DNA of 64,000 nucleotides from JAJECS01 sp965262745 (lineage in GTDB: Bacteria; Chloroflexota; UBA11872), in the NCBI GenBank assembly GCA_965262745.1, contig OZ253558.1, forward strand, positions 558,001 through 622,000. Direction: 5' to 3'. A model generated the notes under the pieces. That model ran no database searches. It was not told the origin of the DNA and was given only the letters and a program-made list of their open reading frames with translations. The stretch's first letter is position 1; every line of letters starts with the position of its first letter. Both the position numbers and the translations under genes were made by a program. Positions 18,927 to 26,977 of this stretch are shown piece by piece.

Positions 18927-20177
18927 ATGCGAATCACCCAAATCGAGCGGATCGTCGTGGACGCTGGTCACACGCCGACAGCGGGGCGCCACATGCGGCG
19001 CGGGCTGGCCAACTGGGCACTGTCCGAGATATGCAGGGTCACCACCGATACCGGGCTCGTGGGCTGGGGCGAGACTCTGCCGCACTACACCTGGGGCGTC
19101 GTGTCGGACGCGAGCGTGGAGCGCGCGACCGGTGCGAATCCGGCCGATCTCCTTTGGGATGACTCGCTTGGCGCCGGCCTCCAGCAGGCGCTGTTCGACG
19201 TGGTCGGCCAGTCGCTCGGGGTTCCCGTGCACCGGTTGTTGGGGTCGGCGGTGCGCGCGTGGTGTCCGCTGGCGTGGTGGTGCTACGACATGCCGCCGCA
19301 GGACTGGGCGGCGGAGGCGCGCGCGGGCATAGAGGCAGGCTACACCGCGTTCAAGCTGAAGGCTCGGCCCTGGTTCGACATCATTGCGCAGGTTGAGGCC
19401 GTGAGCGCCGCGACGCCGCCACACGCGAAGCTTGACCTCGACTTCAACGGCTTTCTGGTCGACGCCGGGCACGCCAAGCCCATGCTGAGCGCGCTTGCGG
19501 GCTATCCGAAGGTGGCGATCTTCGAAACTCCGATCCCCCAGACTGATGTGGGCGGGAACCAATCCCTGCGGGCGGCCGTGCCGCGTCCGATTGCGATGCA
19601 CTTCGACTCGCCGCCTTTCTTGACGGCCGTGCGTGAGGGCGTGTGCGACGGCTTCGTCGTCAACGGCGGCGCCGCAACTTGTCTGCACCAGGGAGCGCAG
19701 GCCGCCGCCGCGAACATGCCGCTGTGGCTGCAACTCGTCGGGACGGGCATCACCACCGCCTTCGCCGCGCACCTGGGCGCCGTGCTGCCGGCGGCGCGCT
19801 GGCCGGCCATCACTTGCCTCAACACCTATACCCACGATCTGCTCGAGGAACCACTGACCATCGAGCATGGCTACCTGCGGGTGCCCGATGCGCCCGGTCT
19901 CGGCGTGACTGTGGACGAAGATCTCATCGAGCGCCTGCGGCGGCCGGACGCCACGCCGTTCGAGCTGCCGCGCACGATCTATACGGTCTGTTGGGCCGAC
20001 GGGCGCACCGCCGAGTACGCGGACCGTGACGTCTATGAGCCTGATTTCCTGGCGGGCAACCAGCCCGTGTTCGAGCGCGGCGTGACGCTGACCACGACCG
20101 AGGACGACGGCAGCGTGGCCTTCGACAATCGCTATCGATCCGTCGCCACTGCGGGCTGCTTGGTGGGCGGATCCTAG
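18927..20177 (+). CDS. Enolase-superfamily enzyme (mandelate racemase/muconate lactonizing type)
   Basis: These enzymes abstract a proton alpha to a carboxylate using Mg2+. The 416-residue product has the N-terminal capping domain (MRITQIERIVVDAG; LVGWGETLP) and the barrel. In the barrel, FKLKARPW holds the KxK base motif, LDLDFNG the first metal Asp, IFETPIPQ the Glu and AMHFDSP the third metal ligand. WLQLVGTGITTAFAAHLGA and the C-terminal EPLTIEHGYLRVPDAPGLGV are typical of the sugar-acid dehydratase/racemase branch. The substrate cannot be assigned. The ATG at 18927 fits the family start. Confidence 0.85.
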   Translation: MRITQIERIVVDAGHTPTAGRHMRRGLANWALSEICRVTTDTGLVGWGETLPHYTWGVVSDASVERATGANPADLLWDDSLGAGLQQALFDVVGQSLGVPVHRLLGSAVRAWCPLAWWCYDMPPQDWAAEARAGIEAGYTAFKLKARPWFDIIAQVEAVSAATPPHAKLDLDFNGFLVDAGHAKPMLSALAGYPKVAIFETPIPQTDVGGNQSLRAAVPRPIAMHFDSPPFLTAVREGVCDGFVVNGGAATCLHQGAQAAAANMPLWLQLVGTGITTAFAAHLGAVLPAARWPAITCLNTYTHDLLEEPLTIEHGYLRVPDAPGLGVTVDEDLIERLRRPDATPFELPRTIYTVCWADGRTAEYADRDVYEPDFLAGNQPVFERGVTLTTTEDDGSVAFDNRYRSVATAGCLVGGS

Positions 20178-20191
20178 CGACCGCCGCACTG

Positions 20192-20204
20192 CTTTACATA
20201 ATGT
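20192..20204 (+). repeat. Left copy of a 13-bp inverted repeat
   Basis: CTTTACATAATGT is the exact reverse complement of 21298-21310. The two copies flank a 1.1-kb segment carrying the HD hydrolase gene, and the other copy lies just before the tyrosine recombinase start. The AT-rich sequence stands out from its GC-rich surroundings. Confidence 0.75.
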
Positions 20205-20469
20205 GCTCGGAGTTTACGCAAGATACGGGCGGACAGGCTTGACATGGACGCTGGCGCGGCGCGTTTCGCCGAAACGGCGCCGAACAATCGGAAAGACCGC
20301 TCAATATCACGGGCGCACACGGCGGCCGTGATCCCGGAGATCGAGAATCTGCCAGGACCCGCGAACTGCTGGTACGTCTAGCCCGGCTGGCGGCGAAGGC
20401 CTCGGCCATTGCTGGTGAACGTGGATGGCTGTGCGTCGGCGAACGCAGGCGCCCAGATCTGTTGCGGTC

Positions 20470-20499
20470 TAGTAGAACTAATACGCATTAGTTCTACTA
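20470..20499. repeat. Perfect 13-bp inverted repeat (hairpin or operator)
   Basis: Arms TAGTAGAACTAAT (20470-20482) and ATTAGTTCTACTA (20487-20499) match at every position around a 4-nt spacer ACGC. It lies 90 nt before the HD gene start. It lacks a following T-run and is AT-rich, which favours a protein-binding operator or recombination site over an intrinsic terminator. Confidence 0.8.
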
Positions 20500-20589
20500 A
20501 TGGTAATCCTCGTCTGGCGCGAGCGGTCGCAAGGCTTTGGCAGGCTGCGGCACACTGCTGCGAGTCGCCCGCCGCCGCGAAAGGACGCC

Positions 20590-21174
20590 ATGTCGATCAC
20601 TGACGACCAGCGTGCACGAGTCAGCCAGGAGCTGCCGCAGATCACCGAGATCGCCGACGCGAAGCTCCGCGACCTCGTGGTCGAGGCGTGGGCCACGGCC
20701 CTGGCCGGGAGCAGCTTCGATGCCATCGCCGATATCCCGCCGTCCGGCAACCCTGGAATGCCGAAGCTCCTCGACGGCACGCAAGCCGACCATATCCGCG
20801 GCGTGACGCGCCTTGCCATTCTGCTCGGCGACGAGCTGCAGCGGCAGTTTCCCGTGCTTCCCATCGACCGTGACCTTCTTGTTGCCGGCGCGCTGTGCCA
20901 CGACGTGGGCAAGCCCTGGGAGTTCGACCCGGTCAACCAGGCGCGGTGGCAAGCCTCGCCTGGCAAGACCGGCCGTCCATCGATCCGCCACCCGGCGTAC
21001 GGCGTGCACATTTGCCTGACGGTCGGCTTGCCGGAAGCGGTGGCACACATGGCCGGCGCCCACTCCGGCGAGGGCGAGCTCATCGAGCGCAGCCTCGAGA
21101 ACACCATCGTCCACCACGCCGACTACGCGTTCTGGGAGGCGGCCAAGGCCGGCGGACTGCTCACGGATCCTTAG
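20590..21174 (+). CDS. HD-domain phosphohydrolase
   Basis: A 194-residue HD protein. His68 (ADHIRGVTRLA), His104-Asp105 (GALCHDVGKPWEFD), a His in RHPAYGVHI, HSGEG and the late HHADY together give a complete metal-binding HD set. HD hydrolases of this shape act on nucleotides or small phosphoesters; the substrate is unknown. The ATG at 20590 has an AAAGGA Shine-Dalgarno. It lies alone between the two 13-bp inverted repeats and close to a tyrosine recombinase, so it may be cargo of, or controlled by, that unit. Confidence 0.8.
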   Translation: MSITDDQRARVSQELPQITEIADAKLRDLVVEAWATALAGSSFDAIADIPPSGNPGMPKLLDGTQADHIRGVTRLAILLGDELQRQFPVLPIDRDLLVAGALCHDVGKPWEFDPVNQARWQASPGKTGRPSIRHPAYGVHICLTVGLPEAVAHMAGAHSGEGELIERSLENTIVHHADYAFWEAAKAGGLLTDP

Positions 21175-21297
21175 GCGGTCGAAGCCGAGGGCGCTTGCCC
21201 TCGCGGTTGAGCCCACGCGTGTGGCGGTGGTGACGGCTGACGCTGCTCCTGCCAACTCCGGAACATTAATGGCCACAAGGTCTTGACGCCAGTGAAG

Positions 21298-21310
21298 ACA
21301 TTATGTAAAG
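21298..21310 (+). repeat. Right copy of the 13-bp inverted repeat, just before the recombinase gene
   Basis: ACATTATGTAAAG is the exact reverse complement of 20192-20204. It ends 9 nt before the recombinase ATG. The internal TTATGTAAAGT (21301-21311) resembles the right (XerD-binding) arm of known bacterial dif sites, but the left arm and the 28-bp spacing of a dif site are not seen. Confidence 0.75.
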
Positions 21311-21319
21311 TCAAAGCCT

Positions 21320-22348
21320 ATGGACCGTACTCTCGACGCGGCATCCACGCGCTTCTTGGAAAGCCTGCGGGCAAAGTCACCGCGCACGCGATCTACCTAC
21401 GCCACGGGGCTGCGCCGCTTCACGGGTTGGGCGCGGCAGACCGCCGGTAAGGACGAGCTCACGCTCGACGCCATCGACGACGGTGCCCTGGAGGGCTTCT
21501 ACCTGGCGCTCGCGGACGAGCTGGGGCCTGAGCGGGAAGCAACCCTTGCGACCTACGTGGCCGCCGCGCGCGCCTTCCTGAGGCATTGCCTGCGCGAGGG
21601 ATCGCTGACCGCGGTCTCGCTCGAGCGTGCCGTCGAGCGTCTCCACAGCGTGCGGGCCGCGCCGCGCTACCGCACGCCTCGGGTTGACGACGCGCTGGCG
21701 ATCATTGTTGATTATGTCAAGAACGAACTCCCGGCGCTGATTCCACCTGACGCCGGTGACGAGATGCGGCTGCGCTTCGCGCGCGATCGCGCCTTGCTAC
21801 AAGTGCTCTACGGCACGGGCATGCGTCGCGCCGAAGTGGCACGACTCGATCGCCGCGACGTCGACGACGGTTACGCCCAGCAGGCGCTGATCACCGGCAA
21901 GGGCCGGCGCGAGCGCGTGGTCTTCTTCGATGACGACGCGCGTGAGGCGCTCCGTGCCTATCTGGGGCTGCGCCGCGATGCCTACGTGCCGCTCTTCATC
22001 CGCCATCGCGGTGTGCCGCGCGATCCAGGGCGTGGCGGGGAGCGCCTGCGTTTGTCTCCGCAGTCGGTGTGGAAGGTCGTCAAACGCTACGCCGCGGCCG
22101 TTGGGGTCACGGCCACCACACACGGATTCCGTCATCTCAAGGCGACGTCGCTGCTCAATCGCGGCGCGAATCTTTCGCACGTGCAGGACATCCTGGGGCA
22201 CGCCTCGCCCGATACCACCAAGCGCATTTACGCCCATTACGAGACGGCGCACCTCCGCGAGGCATTTGATCGGTTCAGCGTGCCCGTGGACGAGGCGTCC
22301 GCCCGCGCCCGCCGGCGGCGGACGGCGCCCCGGGAGACTAGGCGCTAA
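21320..22348 (+). CDS. Tyrosine recombinase (XerC/XerD-like integrase)
   Basis: Site-specific recombinase of 342 residues. The N-terminal SAM-like core-binding domain covers about residues 8-112. The catalytic domain has a complete set: Arg169 (GTGMRRAEV), Lys194 (ITGKGRRERV), His269 and Arg272 (THGFRH), His295 (DILGHAS) and nucleophile Tyr305 (KRIYAHYE). It could be the chromosomal Xer enzyme, but the Arg-rich tail and the neighbouring inverted repeats suggest a local role. The last 11 nt overlap the convergent ceramidase-like gene. Confidence 0.92.
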   Translation: MDRTLDAASTRFLESLRAKSPRTRSTYATGLRRFTGWARQTAGKDELTLDAIDDGALEGFYLALADELGPEREATLATYVAAARAFLRHCLREGSLTAVSLERAVERLHSVRAAPRYRTPRVDDALAIIVDYVKNELPALIPPDAGDEMRLRFARDRALLQVLYGTGMRRAEVARLDRRDVDDGYAQQALITGKGRRERVVFFDDDAREALRAYLGLRRDAYVPLFIRHRGVPRDPGRGGERLRLSPQSVWKVVKRYAAAVGVTATTHGFRHLKATSLLNRGANLSHVQDILGHASPDTTKRIYAHYETAHLREAFDRFSVPVDEASARARRRRTAPRETRR

Positions 22349-23663
22349 AGAGGCTCGCCAGAGACGCACGCCCGGCGGCGCGCAGCGCATCGCCGCTCTC
22401 TGGACGCCAGGCCGCCGGCTGTTGGTACCAGCGGTGGGCGGTCTCGGCCTCGTACCCGCCGTGCGCGGCGACGCGACGGGTGGGCAGGTAGCCCCAGTTG
22501 CCATTGCTCCATCCGGCGACCATTGTGGCCGGTGCCGCTGACGCCGTCCGCAGCGCTTGACTGTCTTCAAAGAACAGTTCCACCGGCGTCGCGATCAGGG
22601 CCAGATCGCCGATCCGCAGCGATTGAATCTCTATCTCCTGACAGCCGTTCCAGGCAGGATCGCCATGCGCCGCGAGCACCCGGTCGGCATGCTCGATTTC
22701 GTAAGCCTGGATGTGGCGGCGCATGGCGTCGCTGGCGGCGCTCTTCACGTGCGCCTCGCCCGCCGTCCGCAGCGCGCGGGCTTCTTTCGGCGTCGGCAAG
22801 TCTTCATGCCGAAGGGTGGCCGGACGGGTCGCGGCCGCCACGATAGCCGAGGCCGATGGACGCGCCGCCTGCAGAGCCTGTGCCGCCGTCAACGCGAGCG
22901 CTTGGCCCTGGCTGCGGGCCTCGCCGTATCCGCGCGCGCGCGGGTCGGTGAATCGCAGATTGGCGTTCGCGCCGGCCCCATTGATGAACATGCACGGCGC
23001 TCCCGTGATCAATTGCAGACGTTGCCGCAGGTGGCCAGGGTAGTCCGCGGAGTAGACCCGATCACGGCTGCTTGTCGGATGACAGCCGTAGTTCACCAGC
23101 GTGACGATGGGGCGCCCATCGCCGCCTCGCGCTTGCGCCGCAATAAGCGTCGGGTCGATATAGTCCGGTCCTCCGTCGGCCGGTCCGTCCGGGGCCACTG
23201 CCCGCGAGCGCCGGTTCACCGCAGCGAACGAGGCTCCGTGTCCGGTCACGATATCCGCGCGCGCCCGGCGCCTCACGGCGGCTTGGGCGACCGCCACGGT
23301 CGTTGCCGTCAGCTCGTCGAGGTAATTCTCGTCCGGCCGGCCCATGGTTGGAAGCACGCCCGTCTCCGGCCCACCGTGGGTGTGCGTGCAGGCGTACATC
23401 TGATGGTCGGCTGCGATTCCCGTCGCCGCGCAGACGCGCGCGCGGGTCTGCGCGATCCATGCCGGCGTGAGCCCGACGAGATCAAAAGCGGCGAGCATCA
23501 CGGTCACACCGCCGCCGGCGGCTACCAGGACATAGATCTCCAGTGGGTCCCGCGTGCCGAGGGCGGCGCCCATGCGCGGGCTGAAGCCCGACAAGTCAAG
23601 CCCGACCTCGGGAGTGATGTCCCCATGGGCGATGCCGATTCGCAGACCTCCAGGCGACGTCAT
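22338..23663 (-). CDS. Neutral/alkaline ceramidase-like hydrolase
   Basis: The 441-residue product resembles the catalytic domain of neutral/alkaline non-lysosomal ceramidases (PF04734), zinc amidases cleaving the N-acyl bond of ceramides. Visible motifs: GIAHGDITPEVGLDLSGFSP at the start, ACTHTHGGPETG (zinc His pair), VTLVNYGCHPTSS and INGAGANANLRF. No signal peptide and no C-terminal Ig-like domain are seen, so this is the short cytoplasmic-looking form common in environmental bacteria; its substrate may not be ceramide. Its ATG overlaps the hflX stop. Confidence 0.75.
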   Translation of the reverse strand: MTSPGGLRIGIAHGDITPEVGLDLSGFSPRMGAALGTRDPLEIYVLVAAGGGVTVMLAAFDLVGLTPAWIAQTRARVCAATGIAADHQMYACTHTHGGPETGVLPTMGRPDENYLDELTATTVAVAQAAVRRRARADIVTGHGASFAAVNRRSRAVAPDGPADGGPDYIDPTLIAAQARGGDGRPIVTLVNYGCHPTSSRDRVYSADYPGHLRQRLQLITGAPCMFINGAGANANLRFTDPRARGYGEARSQGQALALTAAQALQAARPSASAIVAAATRPATLRHEDLPTPKEARALRTAGEAHVKSAASDAMRRHIQAYEIEHADRVLAAHGDPAWNGCQEIEIQSLRIGDLALIATPVELFFEDSQALRTASAAPATMVAGWSNGNWGYLPTRRVAAHGGYEAETAHRWYQQPAAWRPESGDALRAAGRASLASLFSA

Positions 23664-24889
23664 TGCTGGTCTGCGTCGATTCGGTACCCGTGATAGCGAA
23701 CGGCCAGTGCCGGCGGAAGCGTGCCCTCAATCCGCGTGCCGCTCGGTTCATGCGCTTCGTGCATCACCTCGCCGCGGCGGTGGAACAAGCTCACGAGCTC
23801 GCTGTCGGCATAGGGAATGCGCACCGTCACGTTGACGCTGGAGGCGCGCGCCGCCTCGGCGAGCCGCTGGCGGAGCTCTTCCAATCCCTGTCCGGTGAGT
23901 GCTGAAACGCGCACGGCGTTTGGAAAGTCAGCGACGTCGAGGTCGGGGGCGAGGTCGGACTTGTTGAGAGCGGTGATCACCGGGCGCACGCCAACCCCGA
24001 TTTCGCCGAGCGTCTGCTCCACCACGTGCACCTGCCGCAGCATGTCCGGCGCCGCCGCGTCAACCACGTGTACGAGGAACTGGGCGTCGAGCACCTCCTC
24101 GAGCGTGGCGCGAAACGCGTCGATGAGACGCGGCGGCAGCCGCTGAATGAATCCGACCGTATCCGTGAGCAGGAGGCCCCCGCCCTGCGGCAACTCGAGA
24201 CGCCGCGTGGTCGGATCCAGCGTGGCGAACAGCCGGTTCTCGGTCAGGACCGATGCGTCGGTGAGCGCGTTCAACAGCGAGCTCTTGCCAGCGTTGGTAT
24301 AGCCAACCAGTGCGGCGACGTCGAGGCCGGCGTCTCGGCGCCGGCGCCGGCGGCTGCCGCGCTGCTCGCGCACGCGCTTCAGCCGGGCGTCGATGTCGCG
24401 CATGTGGTCGCGGTAGAGTCGTCGGTCCGTCTCAATCTGCGTCTCACCCGGGCCGCGGAAGGGGCCGATGCCGCCGCGCTGACGGGAAAACTCGACCCAT
24501 AGCTCCGACAGGCGCGGCAGCAGGTATTCGAGTTGGGCGCGCTCCACCTGCAGCCGGCCTTCGGCCGTTTGTGCGCGGGCGGCGAAGATGTCCAAGATCA
24601 CGCCGGTGCGGTCGAGCACCTTGCCCTCGAAGGCGCGCTCGACGTTTCGCTGCTGTCGCGGGAGCAGCTCGGTGTCAATCACCAATACGTCCGCTGCGAC
24701 GGCGCGACTCGCGTCAATGGTTTCCTGCAGCTGGCCTTGACCGATCAGCGTGGCGGGATTGGGTTCGCGAATCCGGACGCTTCGGCGCCCGGCGACCGCG
24801 GCGCCCGCGGTGTTCACCAGCCGCTCCAACTCATTGAGCGAGGCCTCGGCCGGCCATTCACCGAGCGACGCCAGTCCTTCAATGCCCAC
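23660..24889 (-). CDS. hflX: Ribosome-associated GTPase HflX
   Basis: HflX splits stalled or hibernating ribosomes. The N-terminal HflX domain (LIGQGQLQETI, DTELLPRQQRNVE, DRTGVILDIFAARAQTAEGR) is followed by the GxGE region RGGIGPFRGPGETQIETDRR. The G domain has the P-loop GYTNAGKSSLLNAL, FATLDPTTRR, DTVGFIQRLP and NKSD. The start is uncertain: the GTG at 24889 is the only standard start codon between the dapL stop and the core. The frame continues unbroken upstream into dapL, so a few N-terminal residues (ERAFL) may be missed. Product from 24889: 409 residues. Confidence 0.9.
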   Translation of the reverse strand: MGIEGLASLGEWPAEASLNELERLVNTAGAAVAGRRSVRIREPNPATLIGQGQLQETIDASRAVAADVLVIDTELLPRQQRNVERAFEGKVLDRTGVILDIFAARAQTAEGRLQVERAQLEYLLPRLSELWVEFSRQRGGIGPFRGPGETQIETDRRLYRDHMRDIDARLKRVREQRGSRRRRRRDAGLDVAALVGYTNAGKSSLLNALTDASVLTENRLFATLDPTTRRLELPQGGGLLLTDTVGFIQRLPPRLIDAFRATLEEVLDAQFLVHVVDAAAPDMLRQVHVVEQTLGEIGVGVRPVITALNKSDLAPDLDVADFPNAVRVSALTGQGLEELRQRLAEAARASSVNVTVRIPYADSELVSLFHRRGEVMHEAHEPSGTRIEGTLPPALAVRYHGYRIDADQQ

Positions 24890-24926
24890 GAGGAAGGCCC
24901 GCTCGCGAGACTGAGTCGGGGTGCCC

Positions 24927-26102
24927 TCAGAAGCTGAGCGCGGCGATGCGATCCAGTGCCTCCTGCAGACGGTCGTCGGGAGTCGTGAGGGAGATGCGGA
25001 AGTAGCCCTCCCCGCCAGCGCCGAAACCCACGCCGGGTGTGACGATGACCCCGGTGGATTCGATGAGGCGGTGCGAAAAATCAACCGACGTCATGCCGTC
25101 GGGCACCGGAGACCAGAGATACAGGCTGGCCTTGGGCGTTTCGGGCTTGAGCCCCGACGCGCGTAGGGCGTCGAGCACGAGATCGCGCCGCCGTTGCAAC
25201 TGCGCGTTGCGGCTGTCGATCCACCGCTGCGAAACATCCAGCGCGGCGATTCCCGCAAGTTGGACGGCCTGGAAGATTCCCGAATCCACGTTGGTCTTCA
25301 CCCTCCCCAGCGCTTCGACGACTTCGGCGTTGCCGACCATCCAGCCAATCCGCCAGCCCGTCATGTTGTAGGTCTTGGAGAGCGAGTGAAACTCGACCGC
25401 CACGTCGCTTGCGCCGGGCACTTCCAGAATGCTGCGGCAGCGCGTGCCGTCGTAGGTGACCTCGGAGTACGCCGCATCCTGGGCGAGCACCAGCCCATGG
25501 CGGCGCGCGAAATCCACGGCCTGCTCGAAGAACTCGAACGGCGCGATGGCCGCCGTGGGGTTGCTGGGATAGCACAGCCACATCAGCTTGGCCGACGCCA
25601 ACGCGTCGGGCGGTATGGCTGCCAGATCGGGCAACCAGCCGTTGGCGGCGGTCAGCGGCACCATGTGCGAGCGTCCGCCGGCCAGCATCGTGCCGATGGC
25701 GTACACCGGGTAGCCGGGATCGGTCATGAGCACCCTGTCGCCGGGATTAATCAGCGCCAGCGGCAGATGGGCAATGCCCTCCTTGGAGCCAATGAGCGGC
25801 ACGACCTCGGTCGACGGATCCAGGTCGACGTCGAACCGTCGCCCATACCAATCCGCGATGGCGGCGCGCAGCTCGTCGAGGCCGTAGTACTCGGGGTAGC
25901 GATGGTTGGCGGGATCCCGCGCCCCACGCTCAAGCGCCGCGACAATCGGCCCCGGCGTCGGGAGATCGGGGTCACCGATGCCCAGGCTGATGACGTCCAC
26001 GCCCTGGGCGCGCTTGGCGTCGCGCAGCTTGTCCAGCTCCGCAAACAGATATGGCGGTAGGGCCGAGATGCGGTCGGCAAACGTGATTCGTGACGCGGAC
26101 AT
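24927..26102 (-). CDS. dapL: LL-diaminopimelate aminotransferase-type class I/II aminotransferase
   Basis: DapL makes LL-diaminopimelate directly from tetrahydrodipicolinate in the lysine and peptidoglycan pathway. The 391-residue fold-type I PLP enzyme has DVISLGIGDPDLPTP, HRYPEYYGLDELRAAIADWY, GSKEGIAHLP, CYPSNPTAA and the PLP lysine in FHSLSKTYNMTGWRIGW. The close LL-DAP aminotransferase resemblance and adjacency to dapF support the assignment over a generic aspartate/alanine aminotransferase, though the latter cannot be excluded. Confidence 0.82.
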   Translation of the reverse strand: MSASRITFADRISALPPYLFAELDKLRDAKRAQGVDVISLGIGDPDLPTPGPIVAALERGARDPANHRYPEYYGLDELRAAIADWYGRRFDVDLDPSTEVVPLIGSKEGIAHLPLALINPGDRVLMTDPGYPVYAIGTMLAGGRSHMVPLTAANGWLPDLAAIPPDALASAKLMWLCYPSNPTAAIAPFEFFEQAVDFARRHGLVLAQDAAYSEVTYDGTRCRSILEVPGASDVAVEFHSLSKTYNMTGWRIGWMVGNAEVVEALGRVKTNVDSGIFQAVQLAGIAALDVSQRWIDSRNAQLQRRRDLVLDALRASGLKPETPKASLYLWSPVPDGMTSVDFSHRLIESTGVIVTPGVGFGAGGEGYFRISLTTPDDRLQEALDRIAALSF

Positions 26103-26133
26103 CAGGCGGTGTTGGCCGGCATGGGCGACTGAA

Positions 26134-26976
26134 TCACTCGGTTGGCCACTCGCCGGCGAACACCGTCGTCGCGGGGCCCCGCAGTGTCAGTTCGCTCTCG
26201 CCGCCGCCCCACGTTACCTGGAGCCGCCCGCCCGGCATATCGAGCGCGACCTCCCCGGGCGCAACGCGTCCCGCCGCGATCGCCGCGGCTGTCACCGCGG
26301 TGGCGCCGCTGCCGCACGCAAGCGTGAGGCCGGCGCCTCGCTCCCATACGCGGACGCGCAACTCGCGCTGGGCCGTGATGCTGACGACCTCGAAGTTCGT
26401 GCGCTGTGGGAACCATGGATGCCGCTCGACCAGCGGACCCACCGTGGCAAGTGGAAATGCATCCACGTCATCGATGAAGGCGACGGCGTGAGGATTGCCG
26501 ACTGAGACACCCGTGATGTCAATCACGTGACCATTGACCTGCAGGGTGGCCGCGTTGGGCACCTGCGTGCCGGGAGTCATTGGGAGGGAGGCGGGATCGA
26601 ACGACGGCACTCCCATACCGACGGTCACGCGAAGCTCGCCATCCGCTTCCGCAACCTCGACCCATCGCGGGCCGCCCAGCGTTTCGATGACCTCACGTCG
26701 GCTGCCCAGCTCGCCGCGTTCGTACAACCACTTGGCAAAGCAGCGAATGCCATTGCCGCACATCTCGGCTCGTGAGCCATCGGCGTTCCAGATATCCATG
26801 GCGAACCGGGCTTCCTGGCCGTCGCGCACGACGAGAACTTGGTCGCAGCCCACGCCGAAGCGCCGGTCCGCAAGCGCCGTGGCCAGCGACTCAATGGCAA
26901 CCGGCAGGGTCCCGCGACCATCGAGCAGCACGAAGTCGTTGCCGGCGCCGTGCATCTTGGTGAATGTCAAACTCAC
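26134..26976 (-). CDS. dapF: Diaminopimelate epimerase
   Basis: DapF converts LL- to meso-diaminopimelate without cofactor, using two cysteines. Both are present: AEMCGNGIRCFAKWLYE and LTLACGSGATAVTAA. The start region FTKMHGAGNDFVLLDG is diagnostic. The GTG at 26976, one base after the miaA stop, gives 280 residues, the family norm. The order miaA, dapF, dapL suggests an operon reading on the minus strand. Confidence 0.96.
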   Translation of the reverse strand: MSLTFTKMHGAGNDFVLLDGRGTLPVAIESLATALADRRFGVGCDQVLVVRDGQEARFAMDIWNADGSRAEMCGNGIRCFAKWLYERGELGSRREVIETLGGPRWVEVAEADGELRVTVGMGVPSFDPASLPMTPGTQVPNAATLQVNGHVIDITGVSVGNPHAVAFIDDVDAFPLATVGPLVERHPWFPQRTNFEVVSITAQRELRVRVWERGAGLTLACGSGATAVTAAAIAAGRVAPGEVALDMPGGRLQVTWGGGESELTLRGPATTVFAGEWPTE

Positions 26977-26977
26977 G

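Larger units (their letters stand above)
20178..20589. other. 412-nt gene-free region with repeats
   Basis: No convincing coding sequence is present; short open frames lack ribosome-binding sites and family resemblance. The region contains one copy of a 13-bp inverted repeat (20192-20204), a TTGACA hexamer (20239-20244) without a matching -10, an imperfect palindrome around ATCACGG/CCGTGAT (about 20306-20332), and a perfect 13-bp hairpin (20470-20499). Parts are clearly more AT-rich than the flanking genes. Confidence 0.6.

Noticed and set aside
20191..20218. Possible chromosomal dif site
   Set aside because: Only the XerD-like half (TTATGTAAAG) is recognisable; the XerC half and the 11-6-11 layout are missing, and two inverted copies exist.
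20194..20409. 71-residue open frame on the minus strand in the recombinase island
   Set aside because: Arg/Ser/Pro-rich low-complexity composition, no Shine-Dalgarno and no family resemblance; the frame starts and ends inside repeat-containing DNA.
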